A stretch of 64,000 nt of DNA from Paenibacillus sp. ACRRY (GTDB lineage Bacteria > Bacillota > Bacilli > Paenibacillales > Paenibacillaceae): assembly GCF_022346995.1 (NCBI RefSeq), contig NZ_JAKRNM010000001.1:496001-560000 (forward strand), read 5' to 3'. The notes beneath the pieces were generated by a model. The model was not told the DNA's origin, searched no databases, and saw only the letters and a program-made list of their open reading frames with translations. How positions within the stretch are numbered: the first letter of the stretch is position 1; each line of letters begins with the position of its first letter. The translations under genes were made by a program, and so were the position numbers. Below, one piece after another: positions 55,607-64,000 of the stretch.

Positions 55607-56521
55607 ATGAAACAAGGGAAATTAAAAGCAAGAGGCCGGCTCGGCACAGGTGCCATGTACCATATGATGATGCTGCCGGGTATTTTGTTTTTGCTTGTGT
55701 TCAGCTACATTCCAATGGTCGGTGTCATTACGGCTTTTCAGGACTATGTACCTGCCAAGGGCATGTTCGGCTCCGAATTTGTAGGGCTGAAGCATTTCAT
55801 TTATATGTTTAAACTGCCGGATATCGCTCAGGTCATCAGCAATACGTTAGTCATTGCTATTGCCAAGATTCTGCTCGGAACGTTGATGGCGATCATATTT
55901 TCGGTATTGTTGAATGAAATTCGTATTAAATACGTTAAAAAATCCGTGCAGACGATTGTCTATCTGCCGCACTTTCTATCCTGGGTTGTACTCGCATCCG
56001 TCGTGGTCAACATGTTCAGCTTGGACGGAATCGTGAACCAAATGCTTGCATTCTTTGGCCTGGATCATATTAATTTCCTTGGCAGCAATACGTGGTTCCA
56101 GCCACTGATCATAGGAACAGATGTCTGGAAAGAATTTGGTTATAGTTCCATCGTTTATTTGGCTGCTATTACGTCAATTGATCCCGGTCTATACGAAGCG
56201 GCAGGTATGGATGGAGCCAGTTGGTGGAGAAAAGTATGGCATATTACACTGCCGGGTATGCTGCCTATTATTCTGCTCATGGGTGTAATGAGCTTGACCA
56301 ATATTTTGAGTGCTGGTTTCGATCAAATCTATAACTTGTATAACCCGGTGGTTTATGAAACGGGCGATATACTGGATACCTACGTGTACCGGATTGGTCT
56401 CGTTGGACGACAGTATAGCTTCGGTACGGCTGTTGGATTGTTTAAGTCCGTGATCGGCATCGTGCTGCTCATGTCTGCGAATCAGCTCGCCAAAAAATAT
56501 ACAGACAGAAAAATATTCTAA
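55607..56521 (+). CDS. CUT1 sugar ABC transporter permease (LplB-like)
   Basis: 304 residues, six membrane segments, with YIPMVGVITAFQDYVPAKGM and the EAA-loop region YEAAGMDGASWWRKVWHITLP. AGGAAAGGGGTTCATCC precedes the ATG. Confidence 0.9.
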   Translation: MKQGKLKARGRLGTGAMYHMMMLPGILFLLVFSYIPMVGVITAFQDYVPAKGMFGSEFVGLKHFIYMFKLPDIAQVISNTLVIAIAKILLGTLMAIIFSVLLNEIRIKYVKKSVQTIVYLPHFLSWVVLASVVVNMFSLDGIVNQMLAFFGLDHINFLGSNTWFQPLIIGTDVWKEFGYSSIVYLAAITSIDPGLYEAAGMDGASWWRKVWHITLPGMLPIILLMGVMSLTNILSAGFDQIYNLYNPVVYETGDILDTYVYRIGLVGRQYSFGTAVGLFKSVIGIVLLMSANQLAKKYTDRKIF

Positions 56522-56533
56522 GGAGGCAATTCC

Positions 56534-57427
56534 GTGTCCTATTCTGCAAATTTTAAAGATCGAATTGGCCGGTTTGTCATCTATGCCATCGTAATCATGC
56601 TGGCATTGGCTTGCCTTCTTCCGTTATGGAATATTGTTGCCATTTCATTCAGCAGCAGCGAGGCCGTATCCGCGAATGCTGTAGGTCTCGTTCCGGTCAA
56701 TTTTACAACAGCTGCGTATTCAAAAATTATTGATGATGCACAGTTCTGGCGTTCCTTTGGCATCTCTGTTCTACGCGTTGCGCTAGCCCTTGTGCTTAAC
56801 ATGATTCTGATTATTTTGATGGCTTATCCGCTGTCCAAATCGAAAAGGGAATTCAAAGGCAGAAACATCTATATGAATATCATGATTTTTGCCATGTTGT
56901 TCAGTGGAGGAATGATTCCGAGTTACCTGCTGATCAAAAACCTGGATATGCTGAATACGATATGGGCACTTGTTCTACCAGGCGCTGTCCCGATATTCAG
57001 TGTCATCCTCGTGATGAACTTCTTCTCTGCTGTACCTAGAGCACTTGAAGAAGCAGCGTTTATCGATGGGGCGAATCCGCTCCAAGTCTTGTTCAAAGTG
57101 TATGTTCCCGTGTCCATTCCGGCGCTGGCGACCGTTGCCTTATTCAGTATCGTGGGTACATGGAATGACTTCTTCAGCGGTTTGATCTATATGACCAAGG
57201 TCAGCAATTATCCGCTTATGACCTATATTCAGTCCCTTAATGTAAATATTGCCGATTTGCTTCAGGCTGGTACGAACTCAAGCGAACTCAGCAACCTGAC
57301 TGAAATTTCGAATAAAAACCTGAATGCGGCTAAGATCGTAGTCGCGGTCATCCCGCTGCTGTTGATTTATCCGCTGCTGCAAAAATACTTTGTAACAGGC
57401 ATTGTTGTTGGATCAGTCAAAGAATGA
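56534..57427 (+). CDS. CUT1 sugar ABC transporter permease (LplC-like)
   Basis: 297 residues, six membrane segments, EAA loop ALEEAAFIDGANPLQVLFKVYVP and the terminal YPLLQKYFVTGIVVGSVKE. The start is GTG with AAGGAGGCAATTCC upstream, 12 bases after the previous gene. Confidence 0.9.
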   Translation: MSYSANFKDRIGRFVIYAIVIMLALACLLPLWNIVAISFSSSEAVSANAVGLVPVNFTTAAYSKIIDDAQFWRSFGISVLRVALALVLNMILIILMAYPLSKSKREFKGRNIYMNIMIFAMLFSGGMIPSYLLIKNLDMLNTIWALVLPGAVPIFSVILVMNFFSAVPRALEEAAFIDGANPLQVLFKVYVPVSIPALATVALFSIVGTWNDFFSGLIYMTKVSNYPLMTYIQSLNVNIADLLQAGTNSSELSNLTEISNKNLNAAKIVVAVIPLLLIYPLLQKYFVTGIVVGSVKE

Positions 57428-57497
57428 TGAGACGTTATAACACACCTTAACGGAGAGGTAGCACCTATCTGGAGAAGGTAGAAAGGCTGTATGAAAC

Positions 57498-59126
57498 ATG
57501 GAAAATAAAAAATGGTGGAAAGAAACCGTTGTATATCAAATATATCCGCGAAGTTTTCAAGATAGTAACGGAGATGGAATCGGAGACTTGAAGGGTATTG
57601 TGTCAAGGCTCGATTATTTGCAGAAACTCGGTATTGGTGCGATCTGGTTGTCACCTGTTTGTAAGTCCCCTCAAGATGACTTTGGGTATGACATTTCCGA
57701 TTATCAGGATATCGATCCAATGTTCGGGTCTCTGGATGATATGGAATCGTTAATTCATGAAGCCGGCAAACGAGATATTCGGATCATTATGGATCTGGTG
57801 TTGAATCACACGTCGGATGAACATCCTTGGTTTCAAGAAGCCAAAAAAGGGAAAGACAATCCGTACCATGACTACTACGTCTGGAGAGATGGTGTGGAAG
57901 GAACACCTCCGAACGATTTAGGTTCCACATTTGGTGGCTCAGCATGGGAGTGGGTTCCTGAAATTGGTCAATATTATTTGCATCTATTTTCTGTAAGACA
58001 GCCAGATCTCAACTGGGAAAATCCCAAAGTCCGGCAGGCGATTTACGACATGATTAATTGGTGGATCGACAAGGGAGTCGGTGGATTTAGACTTGATGTA
58101 ATCGACTTAATCGGTAAAGTGCCAGATGCGAAGATTACGGGGAACGGGCCCAATCTGCATAAATATATCAGGGAACTGAGCAAGGAAACGTTTCAAAAAG
58201 CAGAAAATCTGCTAACCGTTGGAGAAACATGGGGCGCTACTCCTGAGATTGCAAAACTGTACAGCAACCCGGACGGCAGTGAGTTTTCAATGGTGTTCCA
58301 GTTTGAACACATCGGCTTGGATGAACAAGAAGGCAAGGGAAAGTGGGATCTCAAGCCTCTGGACGTGCTGGAATTGAAAAAAGTGTTGTCCAAATGGCAG
58401 ACGGAGCTGGGGGGCGATGCCTGGAATAGTTTGTTCTGGAATAACCACGACTTGCCTCGAATCGTCTCCCGTTGGGGAAATGACGGAGAATATAGAATCG
58501 AATCGGCTAAAATGCTCGCTACCCTTCTTCATGGCATGCAAGGCACACCTTATATTTATCAGGGTGAAGAATTAGGCATGACGAATGTTCAATATGCGAT
58601 TGAAGACTATCGGGATATTGAATTGCTCAATTTCTATAAGGAAAGAATGGGAAAAGGATACCCTGAAAGCAGTGTGATGGAGTCGATCTTTGCCAAGGGA
58701 CGCGATAACGCACGAACACCGATGCAATGGGATTCTTCCGATAACGCCGGGTTTACACAAGGAGAACCATGGATCAAAGTTAATCCAAACTATACCGATA
58801 TCCATGCCCAAGACAATTTGAATAATCCTGAATCCATATTCCATTACTATCGGAAGCTAATCCAATTGAGAAAAGATCATGAAGTCATCGTGTATGGAGA
58901 TTATGAGCTGGTTTTCCCCGATGATCCAGAAGTGTTTGCTTATACCCGAACGCTAAATGGAACAAAAATCCTTGTCGTATGTAATTTTCAAGGAAATACG
59001 ATAGAGCTCCCGCTTCAGGAACAATTGGCAGAGACGAATCAACTGCTGATATCGAATTATGCAGGTGAACTGCCTCTGGACGAACTGCGTCCATATGAAG
59101 CGAGAATGTACCTTATGCATGCGTAA
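57498..59126 (+). CDS. GH13 alpha-glucosidase, oligo-1,6-glucosidase type
   Basis: 542 residues, intracellular (no signal peptide). N-terminal barrel opening with WWKETVVYQIYPRSFQDSNGDGIGDLKGI, catalytic residues Asp200 (GFRLDVIDLI), Glu243 (TVGETWG) and transition-state Asp318 (NNHDLPR), and a C-terminal beta domain. The residue after the nucleophile is Val (DVI), which in characterised GH13 members goes with alpha-1,6 preference. It probably degrades isomalto-type oligosaccharides imported by the upstream transporter. Confidence 0.92.
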   Translation: MENKKWWKETVVYQIYPRSFQDSNGDGIGDLKGIVSRLDYLQKLGIGAIWLSPVCKSPQDDFGYDISDYQDIDPMFGSLDDMESLIHEAGKRDIRIIMDLVLNHTSDEHPWFQEAKKGKDNPYHDYYVWRDGVEGTPPNDLGSTFGGSAWEWVPEIGQYYLHLFSVRQPDLNWENPKVRQAIYDMINWWIDKGVGGFRLDVIDLIGKVPDAKITGNGPNLHKYIRELSKETFQKAENLLTVGETWGATPEIAKLYSNPDGSEFSMVFQFEHIGLDEQEGKGKWDLKPLDVLELKKVLSKWQTELGGDAWNSLFWNNHDLPRIVSRWGNDGEYRIESAKMLATLLHGMQGTPYIYQGEELGMTNVQYAIEDYRDIELLNFYKERMGKGYPESSVMESIFAKGRDNARTPMQWDSSDNAGFTQGEPWIKVNPNYTDIHAQDNLNNPESIFHYYRKLIQLRKDHEVIVYGDYELVFPDDPEVFAYTRTLNGTKILVVCNFQGNTIELPLQEQLAETNQLLISNYAGELPLDELRPYEARMYLMHA

Positions 59127-59187
59127 AGAACGTAAAGAATAATACTATAAATAAAGACGAGTGGTTGAGAAAGAAGGATTGCATCAA

Positions 59188-60855
59188 ATGAAAAGAGTAT
59201 GGTGGAAAGAAGCAGTAGCTTATCAAATCTATCCGAGAAGTTTTATGGATTCCAATGGAGATGGGATTGGCGACATCAAGGGGATTATTTCAAAACTGGA
59301 TTATATCCAAGACCTCGGTATTGATCTGATATGGATCTGTCCGATGTATAAGTCGCCTAACGATGATAATGGTTATGATATCAGTGATTACTGTTCCATT
59401 ATGGATGAATTCGGCACGATGGCTGAATTTGATCAATTATTAAATGAAGTACATCACCGCGGCATGAAACTCATCATGGACTTGGTGATCAATCATACCA
59501 GTGACGAACATCCGTGGTTTATCGAATCGAGATCTTCGCAGGATAGTCCCAAACGGGACTGGTACATCTGGAGAGATGGGAAGAACGGAGAAGAACCGAA
59601 TAACTGGGAAAGTATTTTCGGTGGTTCTGCTTGGGAATATGACGAAGTCTCCGGACAGTACTATCTTCATCTGTTCTCCAAAAAGCAACCGGACTTGAAC
59701 TGGGCAAATGAAAGCGTACGGAAATCCATTTATGAAATGATGAATTGGTGGCTGGATAAAGGTATTGATGGTTTCCGTGTCGATGCAATCAGCCACATCC
59801 ACAAAGAAGATGGCTTGCTGGATATGCCAATTAAAGAAGGCGTCAAATACATCTCTTCGTTTGAGAAGCATATGAATGTCAAAGGCATTCAGCGATATCT
59901 GCAAGAAATGAAAGAAGAAACGTTGTCTAAATATGACGTAGTAACGGTTGGCGAAGCCAATGGAGTGAAAGTAGAGGACCAAGAAGATCTGTATGATTGG
60001 ATCTGTGAAGTCAGAGGCAAATTTAATATGGTCTTCCAATTCGAACACCTTGACCTGTGGAAAAACAGTACAGACAGGCAGCTCGATGTTCCCAAACTGA
60101 AAAGCGTCTTGACCAAGTGGCAAAAATCGCTGGAAGGTATTGGTTGGAATGCTTTGTTTATTGAAAATCACGATCAGCCGCGCAAAGTTTCGTCCTGGGG
60201 AAATGATGCGGAGTATTGGTATGAAAGTTCAACAGCTCTTGGAGCCATGTACTTTTTCATGCAGGGCACTCCGTTCATTTACCAAGGACAAGAAATTGGC
60301 ATGACGAATGTGGCTTATCCTTCCATAGAGGACTATAACGACGTAGCTGACCGGAATCTGTATCAGATTAAACGTGAAGAAGGGATGTCGCATGAGGAAA
60401 TCATGAACATCATCTGGGCTTCAAGTCGCGATAACTCCAGAACGCCGATGCAGTGGTCTTCGGCAGAACAAGCCGGGTTCACCAATGGTACGCCATGGCT
60501 TAAGGTGAATGACAACTATGTTCATATTAATGTAGAGAAACAACTGCAGGATCCGCGTTCCATCCTTCACTTTTATAAACAAATGATTCAGCTGCGAAAA
60601 GAACACGACACGTTGACATATGGTATCTATGAGCTTCTTATGCCGGAACATCCTAGTGTATTTGCTTATACACGTACTCTGGCAGAAGAACAGGTGCTGG
60701 TAGTCGTTAATCTCTCTGACCAAGCCGTTGAGCTTAAGGAAGAAGACCTTAGCCTTAACTTCTCTGAGATCTGGCTTACCAACTACGAAAATAGCAAGAG
60801 GCCATTGATGCTGCAACCGTATGAAACCATCGTTGGTTTAAGCGATATAGGTTAA
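59188..60855 (+). CDS. GH13 alpha-glucosidase, second copy (alpha-1,4-preferring type inferred)
   Basis: About 555 residues, cytoplasmic. The same architecture as the preceding gene: VWWKEAVAYQIYPRSFMDSN, nucleophile Asp in GFRVDAISHI, Glu in VTVGEANGV, Asp in ENHDQPR, and a C-terminal beta domain. The residue after the nucleophile is Ala (DAI) where the first enzyme has Val, suggesting alpha-1,4 or broader specificity. The ATG at 59188 is chosen (AGAAGGA about 10 bases upstream); a GTG at 59161 would add 9 residues. Last gene of the operon. Confidence 0.9.
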   Translation: MKRVWWKEAVAYQIYPRSFMDSNGDGIGDIKGIISKLDYIQDLGIDLIWICPMYKSPNDDNGYDISDYCSIMDEFGTMAEFDQLLNEVHHRGMKLIMDLVINHTSDEHPWFIESRSSQDSPKRDWYIWRDGKNGEEPNNWESIFGGSAWEYDEVSGQYYLHLFSKKQPDLNWANESVRKSIYEMMNWWLDKGIDGFRVDAISHIHKEDGLLDMPIKEGVKYISSFEKHMNVKGIQRYLQEMKEETLSKYDVVTVGEANGVKVEDQEDLYDWICEVRGKFNMVFQFEHLDLWKNSTDRQLDVPKLKSVLTKWQKSLEGIGWNALFIENHDQPRKVSSWGNDAEYWYESSTALGAMYFFMQGTPFIYQGQEIGMTNVAYPSIEDYNDVADRNLYQIKREEGMSHEEIMNIIWASSRDNSRTPMQWSSAEQAGFTNGTPWLKVNDNYVHINVEKQLQDPRSILHFYKQMIQLRKEHDTLTYGIYELLMPEHPSVFAYTRTLAEEQVLVVVNLSDQAVELKEEDLSLNFSEIWLTNYENSKRPLMLQPYETIVGLSDIG

Positions 60856-60929
60856 TTAGGATTTTCCTAAAAGTATCTATTAAAGCAAACAGAGAATTTA
60901 CTTCTCTAATTTCCGTCATCAAAAAGTGA

Positions 60930-60992
60930 ACCCCTTAGAAAAAATATTGGAATAAACGCTGTTTATCCAATGAATTTCTAAGGGGCTTTATT
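60930..60992 (+). terminator. terminator after the alpha-glucosidase operon
   Basis: Long hairpin: outer stem CCCCTTAGAAA/TTTCTAAGGGG and an inner stem ATTGGA-ATAAAC/GTTTA-TCCAAT, followed by a T-rich stretch. Confidence 0.75.
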
Positions 60993-61011
60993 TATTAGAG
61001 CACGCTTCAGA

Positions 61012-61053
61012 TTGAAAATTTTTAATTTATCCTTTATTATGAAAGCGTTATCG
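61012..61053 (+). promoter_or_regulatory. sigma-A promoter and cre-like site of the aldo/keto reductase gene
   Basis: TTGAAA (61012-61017), a 17-base spacer and TATTAT (61035-61040), followed by TGAAAGCGTTATCG (61040-61053), which matches 13 of 14 positions of TGWAARCGYTWNCW at the transcription start. Confidence 0.6.
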
Positions 61054-61118
61054 TTAATCTAATACTTATTGTACAATTCGGTCACTTGACCAACATATTA
61101 AACCTCGAGGTGAGTAGA

Positions 61119-62006
61119 ATGAAGTACAGAAGATTGGGCAAGACCGAGCTTGATGTATCCGTCGTAGGTGTGGGCACCTGGCAGTTTGGCGGGGACTGGG
61201 GGAAAGACTATACCCAGAAAGAAGTCGATGATATTCTATATCGTGCCAAAGAACTTGGCATTAATTTGATTGATACAGCTGAATGTTACGGACCTCACCA
61301 TATGTCCGAGAACTTTATCGGCGATTTTGTGTCCCGGGACCGGCGTGAGGATTGGGTGATCGCATCGAAGTTTGGTCATCAGTGGCACGATCACTGGACA
61401 AACGCCTGGAGTGTAGATCAGATCCGTGTTCAACTGGAAGAATCTCTGAAAGCCCTAAGAACAGATTATATCGATTTGTATCAGTTCCATTCCGGTTCAG
61501 ATGAGGCGTTCGATAACGACGAGCTCTGGACGATGCTGGACAAGCAGGTGCAGGCTGGTAAAATTCGAAATCTCGGGATCTCCATTGGCAGCAACGATAA
61601 TCTGCATCAGACGAGCAAGGCTACCGAGTTGAATGCGAAGGCTATTCAGGTCGTGTATAACCGTCTGGACCAGAAGCCCGAGGAGAGGGTGTTCCCGTCA
61701 TGCCAGAATCAGGACCTTGGTGTGCTCGCAAGGGTCCCACTGGCCAGCGGCTATCTGAGCGGTAAGTACAAACCGGGTGCGGTGTTCAATGACAATGTCA
61801 GAAAGGGACGCGAGCGTCAAGAGATCGATGAGAAACTGCAGCTGGTAAGTGAAATTCAGAAGAACGAAGTCCCGGAAGGTGTCGACATGGCCTCATGGGC
61901 CCTTGCCTGGTGTCTGAAGCATCCAGCTGTCAGCTGCGTCATTCCGGGATGCAAAAGTCCGGAACAGGTTGAAGCGAACGCCCGGGCTGCTGATCTGGAA
62001 TTGTAA
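61119..62006 (+). CDS. aldo/keto reductase
   Basis: 295-residue TIM-barrel NAD(P)H oxidoreductase. Catalytic tetrad visible: Asp and Tyr in DTAECYGPHHMSE, Lys in VIASKFGHQ, His in YIDLYQFHSGSDE; the C-terminal IPGCKSPEQVEANARAA binds the cofactor phosphate. Related proteins reduce sugar or aldehyde carbonyls; the substrate is unknown. The ATG at 61119 follows CGAGGTGAGTAGA. Single gene with its own cre-like site and terminator. Confidence 0.9.
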   Translation: MKYRRLGKTELDVSVVGVGTWQFGGDWGKDYTQKEVDDILYRAKELGINLIDTAECYGPHHMSENFIGDFVSRDRREDWVIASKFGHQWHDHWTNAWSVDQIRVQLEESLKALRTDYIDLYQFHSGSDEAFDNDELWTMLDKQVQAGKIRNLGISIGSNDNLHQTSKATELNAKAIQVVYNRLDQKPEERVFPSCQNQDLGVLARVPLASGYLSGKYKPGAVFNDNVRKGRERQEIDEKLQLVSEIQKNEVPEGVDMASWALAWCLKHPAVSCVIPGCKSPEQVEANARAADLEL

Positions 62007-62061
62007 GGAGCTTGATCAGTGTGGCTTGCTGAGGAAAATACTGTTTTGTTTTAAAACGGAC

Positions 62062-62106
62062 AAAGCAGCCGACCAAAGTAAAAGAGGTCGGCTGCTTTTT
62101 TTTATC
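62062..62106. terminator. terminator between the aldo/keto reductase and chemoreceptor genes
   Basis: 13-bp stem AAAGCAGCCGACC/GGTCGGCTGCTTT followed by a run of T residues, between convergent genes. Confidence 0.85.
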
Positions 62107-62120
62107 TAGATGAATTAAAA

Positions 62121-63881
62121 TTAATATTTAAATTGAATCGTCAAACGCTCTAACTGTTGAGACATTTCCGACAAGGTTGTGGATAAGCTCGTGATTTGCT
62201 CCATTGAAGCCAGTTGTTCTTCTGAAGATGCAGCTATATTTTGGGAGTTGTCTGCAGCTTGAAGCGCAAGATTGGAGACTTGCTCCTGGCCCGCTGTTAT
62301 TTCCTGGACACTTGCCGTGATCTGCTGTGTAACGCTGGCGAGTTCCTCCGTTTGTTGGGCGATAAAGTTGGTAGACCCTACGATTTTGTTGAACTGTTGT
62401 TCCGTCTCATTAGCAATCTGTATGCCGGAGTCGACGTCCTGTTTAACTCGATTCAATGTCTTGAGCGATTGTTCTATATCTGAACGCATATCTTGAATCA
62501 ACGTGGAAATCTGCCCGGATGACTGGTTCGATTGTTCAGCAAGTTTTCTCACTTCAGCAGCTACTACGGAGAAACCGCGTCCTTCTTCGCCTGCACGGGC
62601 TGCTTCAATCGAAGCATTGAGAGCAAGAAGATTCGTCTGCTTCGCAATATCCGTAATGGCATGCAGCATCGTACCGATCTGCTGACTGCGTTCATCCAGC
62701 ATTCTCATGACTACATCCGTTTCATTTACCGACTGGTTTATCAGGTTCATTTGTTTCGCTGTATGCTCTACGGCCGTACCACCTATGTTCGCGAGTTCCA
62801 TCGCATCAACAGAAGAATCGGCAATGGTTGATGAACTTTCCGCTATTCGCTGGATCCCAATCGATATTTCCTCGAGTGAGGTGGTAGTTCGTTGAAGCAT
62901 CATTTGTTGTTCTTGTGCACCTGCTGCAGATTCTTGGATCGAAATGGTGATATTCTCAGTTGCCTGACTGGTGTGCTCCGCTCCAAGGGTCAACTCTTTG
63001 GAAGAAGAGGCTACTTGTTTGGTAGAGAGATCAACTTGACTTATAAGTGTTCTCATGTTTTTAATCATATGGTTAAAGTCCTGTGAAAGCTCACCGATCT
63101 CATCTTTGGACTTCATCTTAACTTCTTCAACGGTTAGGTCACCGTCCGCCACTGACTTCAATCGCTTAGCCACCATAAGGATCGGCTTCGTTAGACGTCC
63201 TGAGATGATGCTGACGATGATGGATCCCAGAACAACTGCCACAGCTGTAACAATAAGAACAAGATAAAGAACTTGTGTGGCACCACTGTTGAACTCACTT
63301 AAGTATGCACCCGAACCGATGATCCACCCCCAATGCGGATCCATTTCAACATATGATACTTTCGTTTCTACCTCACCTGTATCAGGTAGAGCCCACTTGT
63401 AGGTGACAAATCCGCCTCCGGCTGATCCAACGTTAACGAGTTCTTTCCCCAAATATACACCATCTTCTGTAACGACATCTGTCAAATCCTGACCTTCATT
63501 TGAAGGATTCATCACAGAATGAGCATCTTTGCCAACGGCCCATGGATATCCTGTTTCCCCTACAGTATATTCACTTTTTACAGGTCGCTTATTATCTGCA
63601 TTCTTCTCACCGAGCAGTTCTACGCGGAGCTTTTCCTGTGCTTGCTCTAATGTTAGACTTCCATTCTCTACCTGCTCATTGAGGAGATTAATCATACCAA
63701 TGACCATTCGTACACTATTTTCAAGTGCGGCCTTGCCGGATTCATTCATTTCATTTTTTGAAACGGTATAAGAACTGAATCCTATTACGATTGTGGGCAC
63801 AATCAGTATAACCAAGCACAAAGAGACTAACTTAGCTCTTAACGTTCTCATTTTTAGAATGGATCCTATCTTTGTTTTCAC
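62121..63881 (-). CDS. methyl-accepting chemotaxis protein with Cache sensor
   Basis: About 586 residues. Transmembrane segment near the N-terminus ([18 protein letters not shown]), an extracellular single-Cache domain (about 75-200, with [17 protein letters not shown] and [14 protein letters not shown]), a second membrane segment ([21 protein letters not shown]), HAMP (about 230-282) and the cytoplasmic signalling coiled coil with the conserved hairpin [21 protein letters not shown]. Single-Cache receptors of this kind often sense small organic acids. The GTG start at 63881 follows TAGGGGGAACTGAA; the frame continues to 63905 without a start signal. Confidence 0.92.
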   Translation of the reverse strand: MKTKIGSILKMRTLRAKLVSLCLVILIVPTIVIGFSSYTVSKNEMNESGKAALENSVRMVIGMINLLNEQVENGSLTLEQAQEKLRVELLGEKNADNKRPVKSEYTVGETGYPWAVGKDAHSVMNPSNEGQDLTDVVTEDGVYLGKELVNVGSAGGGFVTYKWALPDTGEVETKVSYVEMDPHWGWIIGSGAYLSEFNSGATQVLYLVLIVTAVAVVLGSIIVSIISGRLTKPILMVAKRLKSVADGDLTVEEVKMKSKDEIGELSQDFNHMIKNMRTLISQVDLSTKQVASSSKELTLGAEHTSQATENITISIQESAAGAQEQQMMLQRTTTSLEEISIGIQRIAESSSTIADSSVDAMELANIGGTAVEHTAKQMNLINQSVNETDVVMRMLDERSQQIGTMLHAITDIAKQTNLLALNASIEAARAGEEGRGFSVVAAEVRKLAEQSNQSSGQISTLIQDMRSDIEQSLKTLNRVKQDVDSGIQIANETEQQFNKIVGSTNFIAQQTEELASVTQQITASVQEITAGQEQVSNLALQAADNSQNIAASSEEQLASMEQITSLSTTLSEMSQQLERLTIQFKY

Positions 63882-63986
63882 TTCAGTTCCCCCTAAGTAT
63901 GTCAATGTTACAGATCTAACCCAGAACTCAATAGTTAAAATTTAAATTAAATCTGTACCTAATATATCGAAAAAAGAGGAGGTAAA

Positions 63987-64000
63987 ATGAAGTCTTTGAG
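63987..64000 (+). CDS. start of a gene cut by the window edge
   Basis: GAGGAGG (63976-63982) lies 4 bases before an ATG at 63987, which opens MKSL before the window ends. It is divergent from the chemoreceptor gene. The product cannot be identified. Confidence 0.4.

Noticed and set aside
59440-60171. 243-codon minus-strand ORF
   Set aside because: Shadow of the second GH13 gene, which has intact catalytic motifs.

Overview
The window looks like a chromosomal segment of a Paenibacillus-like soil Firmicute. This is inferred, not searched: strong AGGAGG-type ribosome binding sites, sigma-A promoters, intrinsic terminators, lipoprotein binding proteins, three CUT1 sugar ABC transporters without their own ATPase, YesMN-type two-component regulators, large membrane-bound AraC regulators and many plant cell-wall enzymes. 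I saw no rRNA, tRNA, CRISPR array, insertion sequence or prophage.

Layout. 0.1-2.6 kb: a membrane-anchored parvulin foldase and an Ldh2-type oxidoreductase preceded by an overlapping 30-codon ORF. 3.0-6.9 kb: a polar amino-acid ABC operon with a CapA-like enzyme gene inserted after the binding protein. 7.1-20.5 kb: a pectin/rhamnogalacturonan and hemicellulose locus (GH43, AraC, cytosolic pectin methylesterase, GH105, YtdP-like AraC, GH95, two permeases, binding lipoprotein). 20.9-23.2 kb: small accessory genes (membrane protein, XRE protein, DUF3888 protein, O-acetyltransferase). 23.3-30.8 kb: an AraC regulator divergent from a secreted 2127-residue enzyme combining a PL11 rhamnogalacturonan lyase with two CE12 acetylesterases. 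31.1-34.9 kb: an iron alcohol dehydrogenase divergent from a MarR regulator and a FUSC exporter. 35.1-38.0 kb: a SUKH protein and an orphan SecA2. 38.1-40.4 kb: an rsgA paralogue and a phosphotransferase behind an unusual terminator-rich leader. 40.7-41.3 kb: a methyltransferase.

41.4-50.0 kb is the most intriguing part: an XRE-cupin regulator divergent from an operon of a UPF0261/Tm-1-like protein, a Gfo/Idh/MocA dehydrogenase, a TIM-barrel isomerase, a CUT1 transporter, a cupin and a PEP-hydrolase-family TIM barrel. The first and last of these correspond to the two halves of the plant Tm-1 protein. Two identical-arm palindromes (TTCAAC-N3-GTTGAA) about 157 bp apart lie between regulator and operon and look like its operators. 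50.1-60.9 kb: a YesMN pair, a CUT1 transporter and two complementary GH13 alpha-glucosidases. 61.1-64.0 kb: an aldo/keto reductase, a chemotaxis receptor, and the first codons of a gene cut by the window edge.

Most carbohydrate units carry a sequence close to the CcpA cre consensus at the promoter, so global carbon repression with local AraC, YesMN or XRE-cupin control is the likely logic. Extracellular depolymerisation (PL11-CE12) would feed the CUT1 importers, and the intracellular GH43, GH95, GH105, PME and GH13 enzymes would finish the job.
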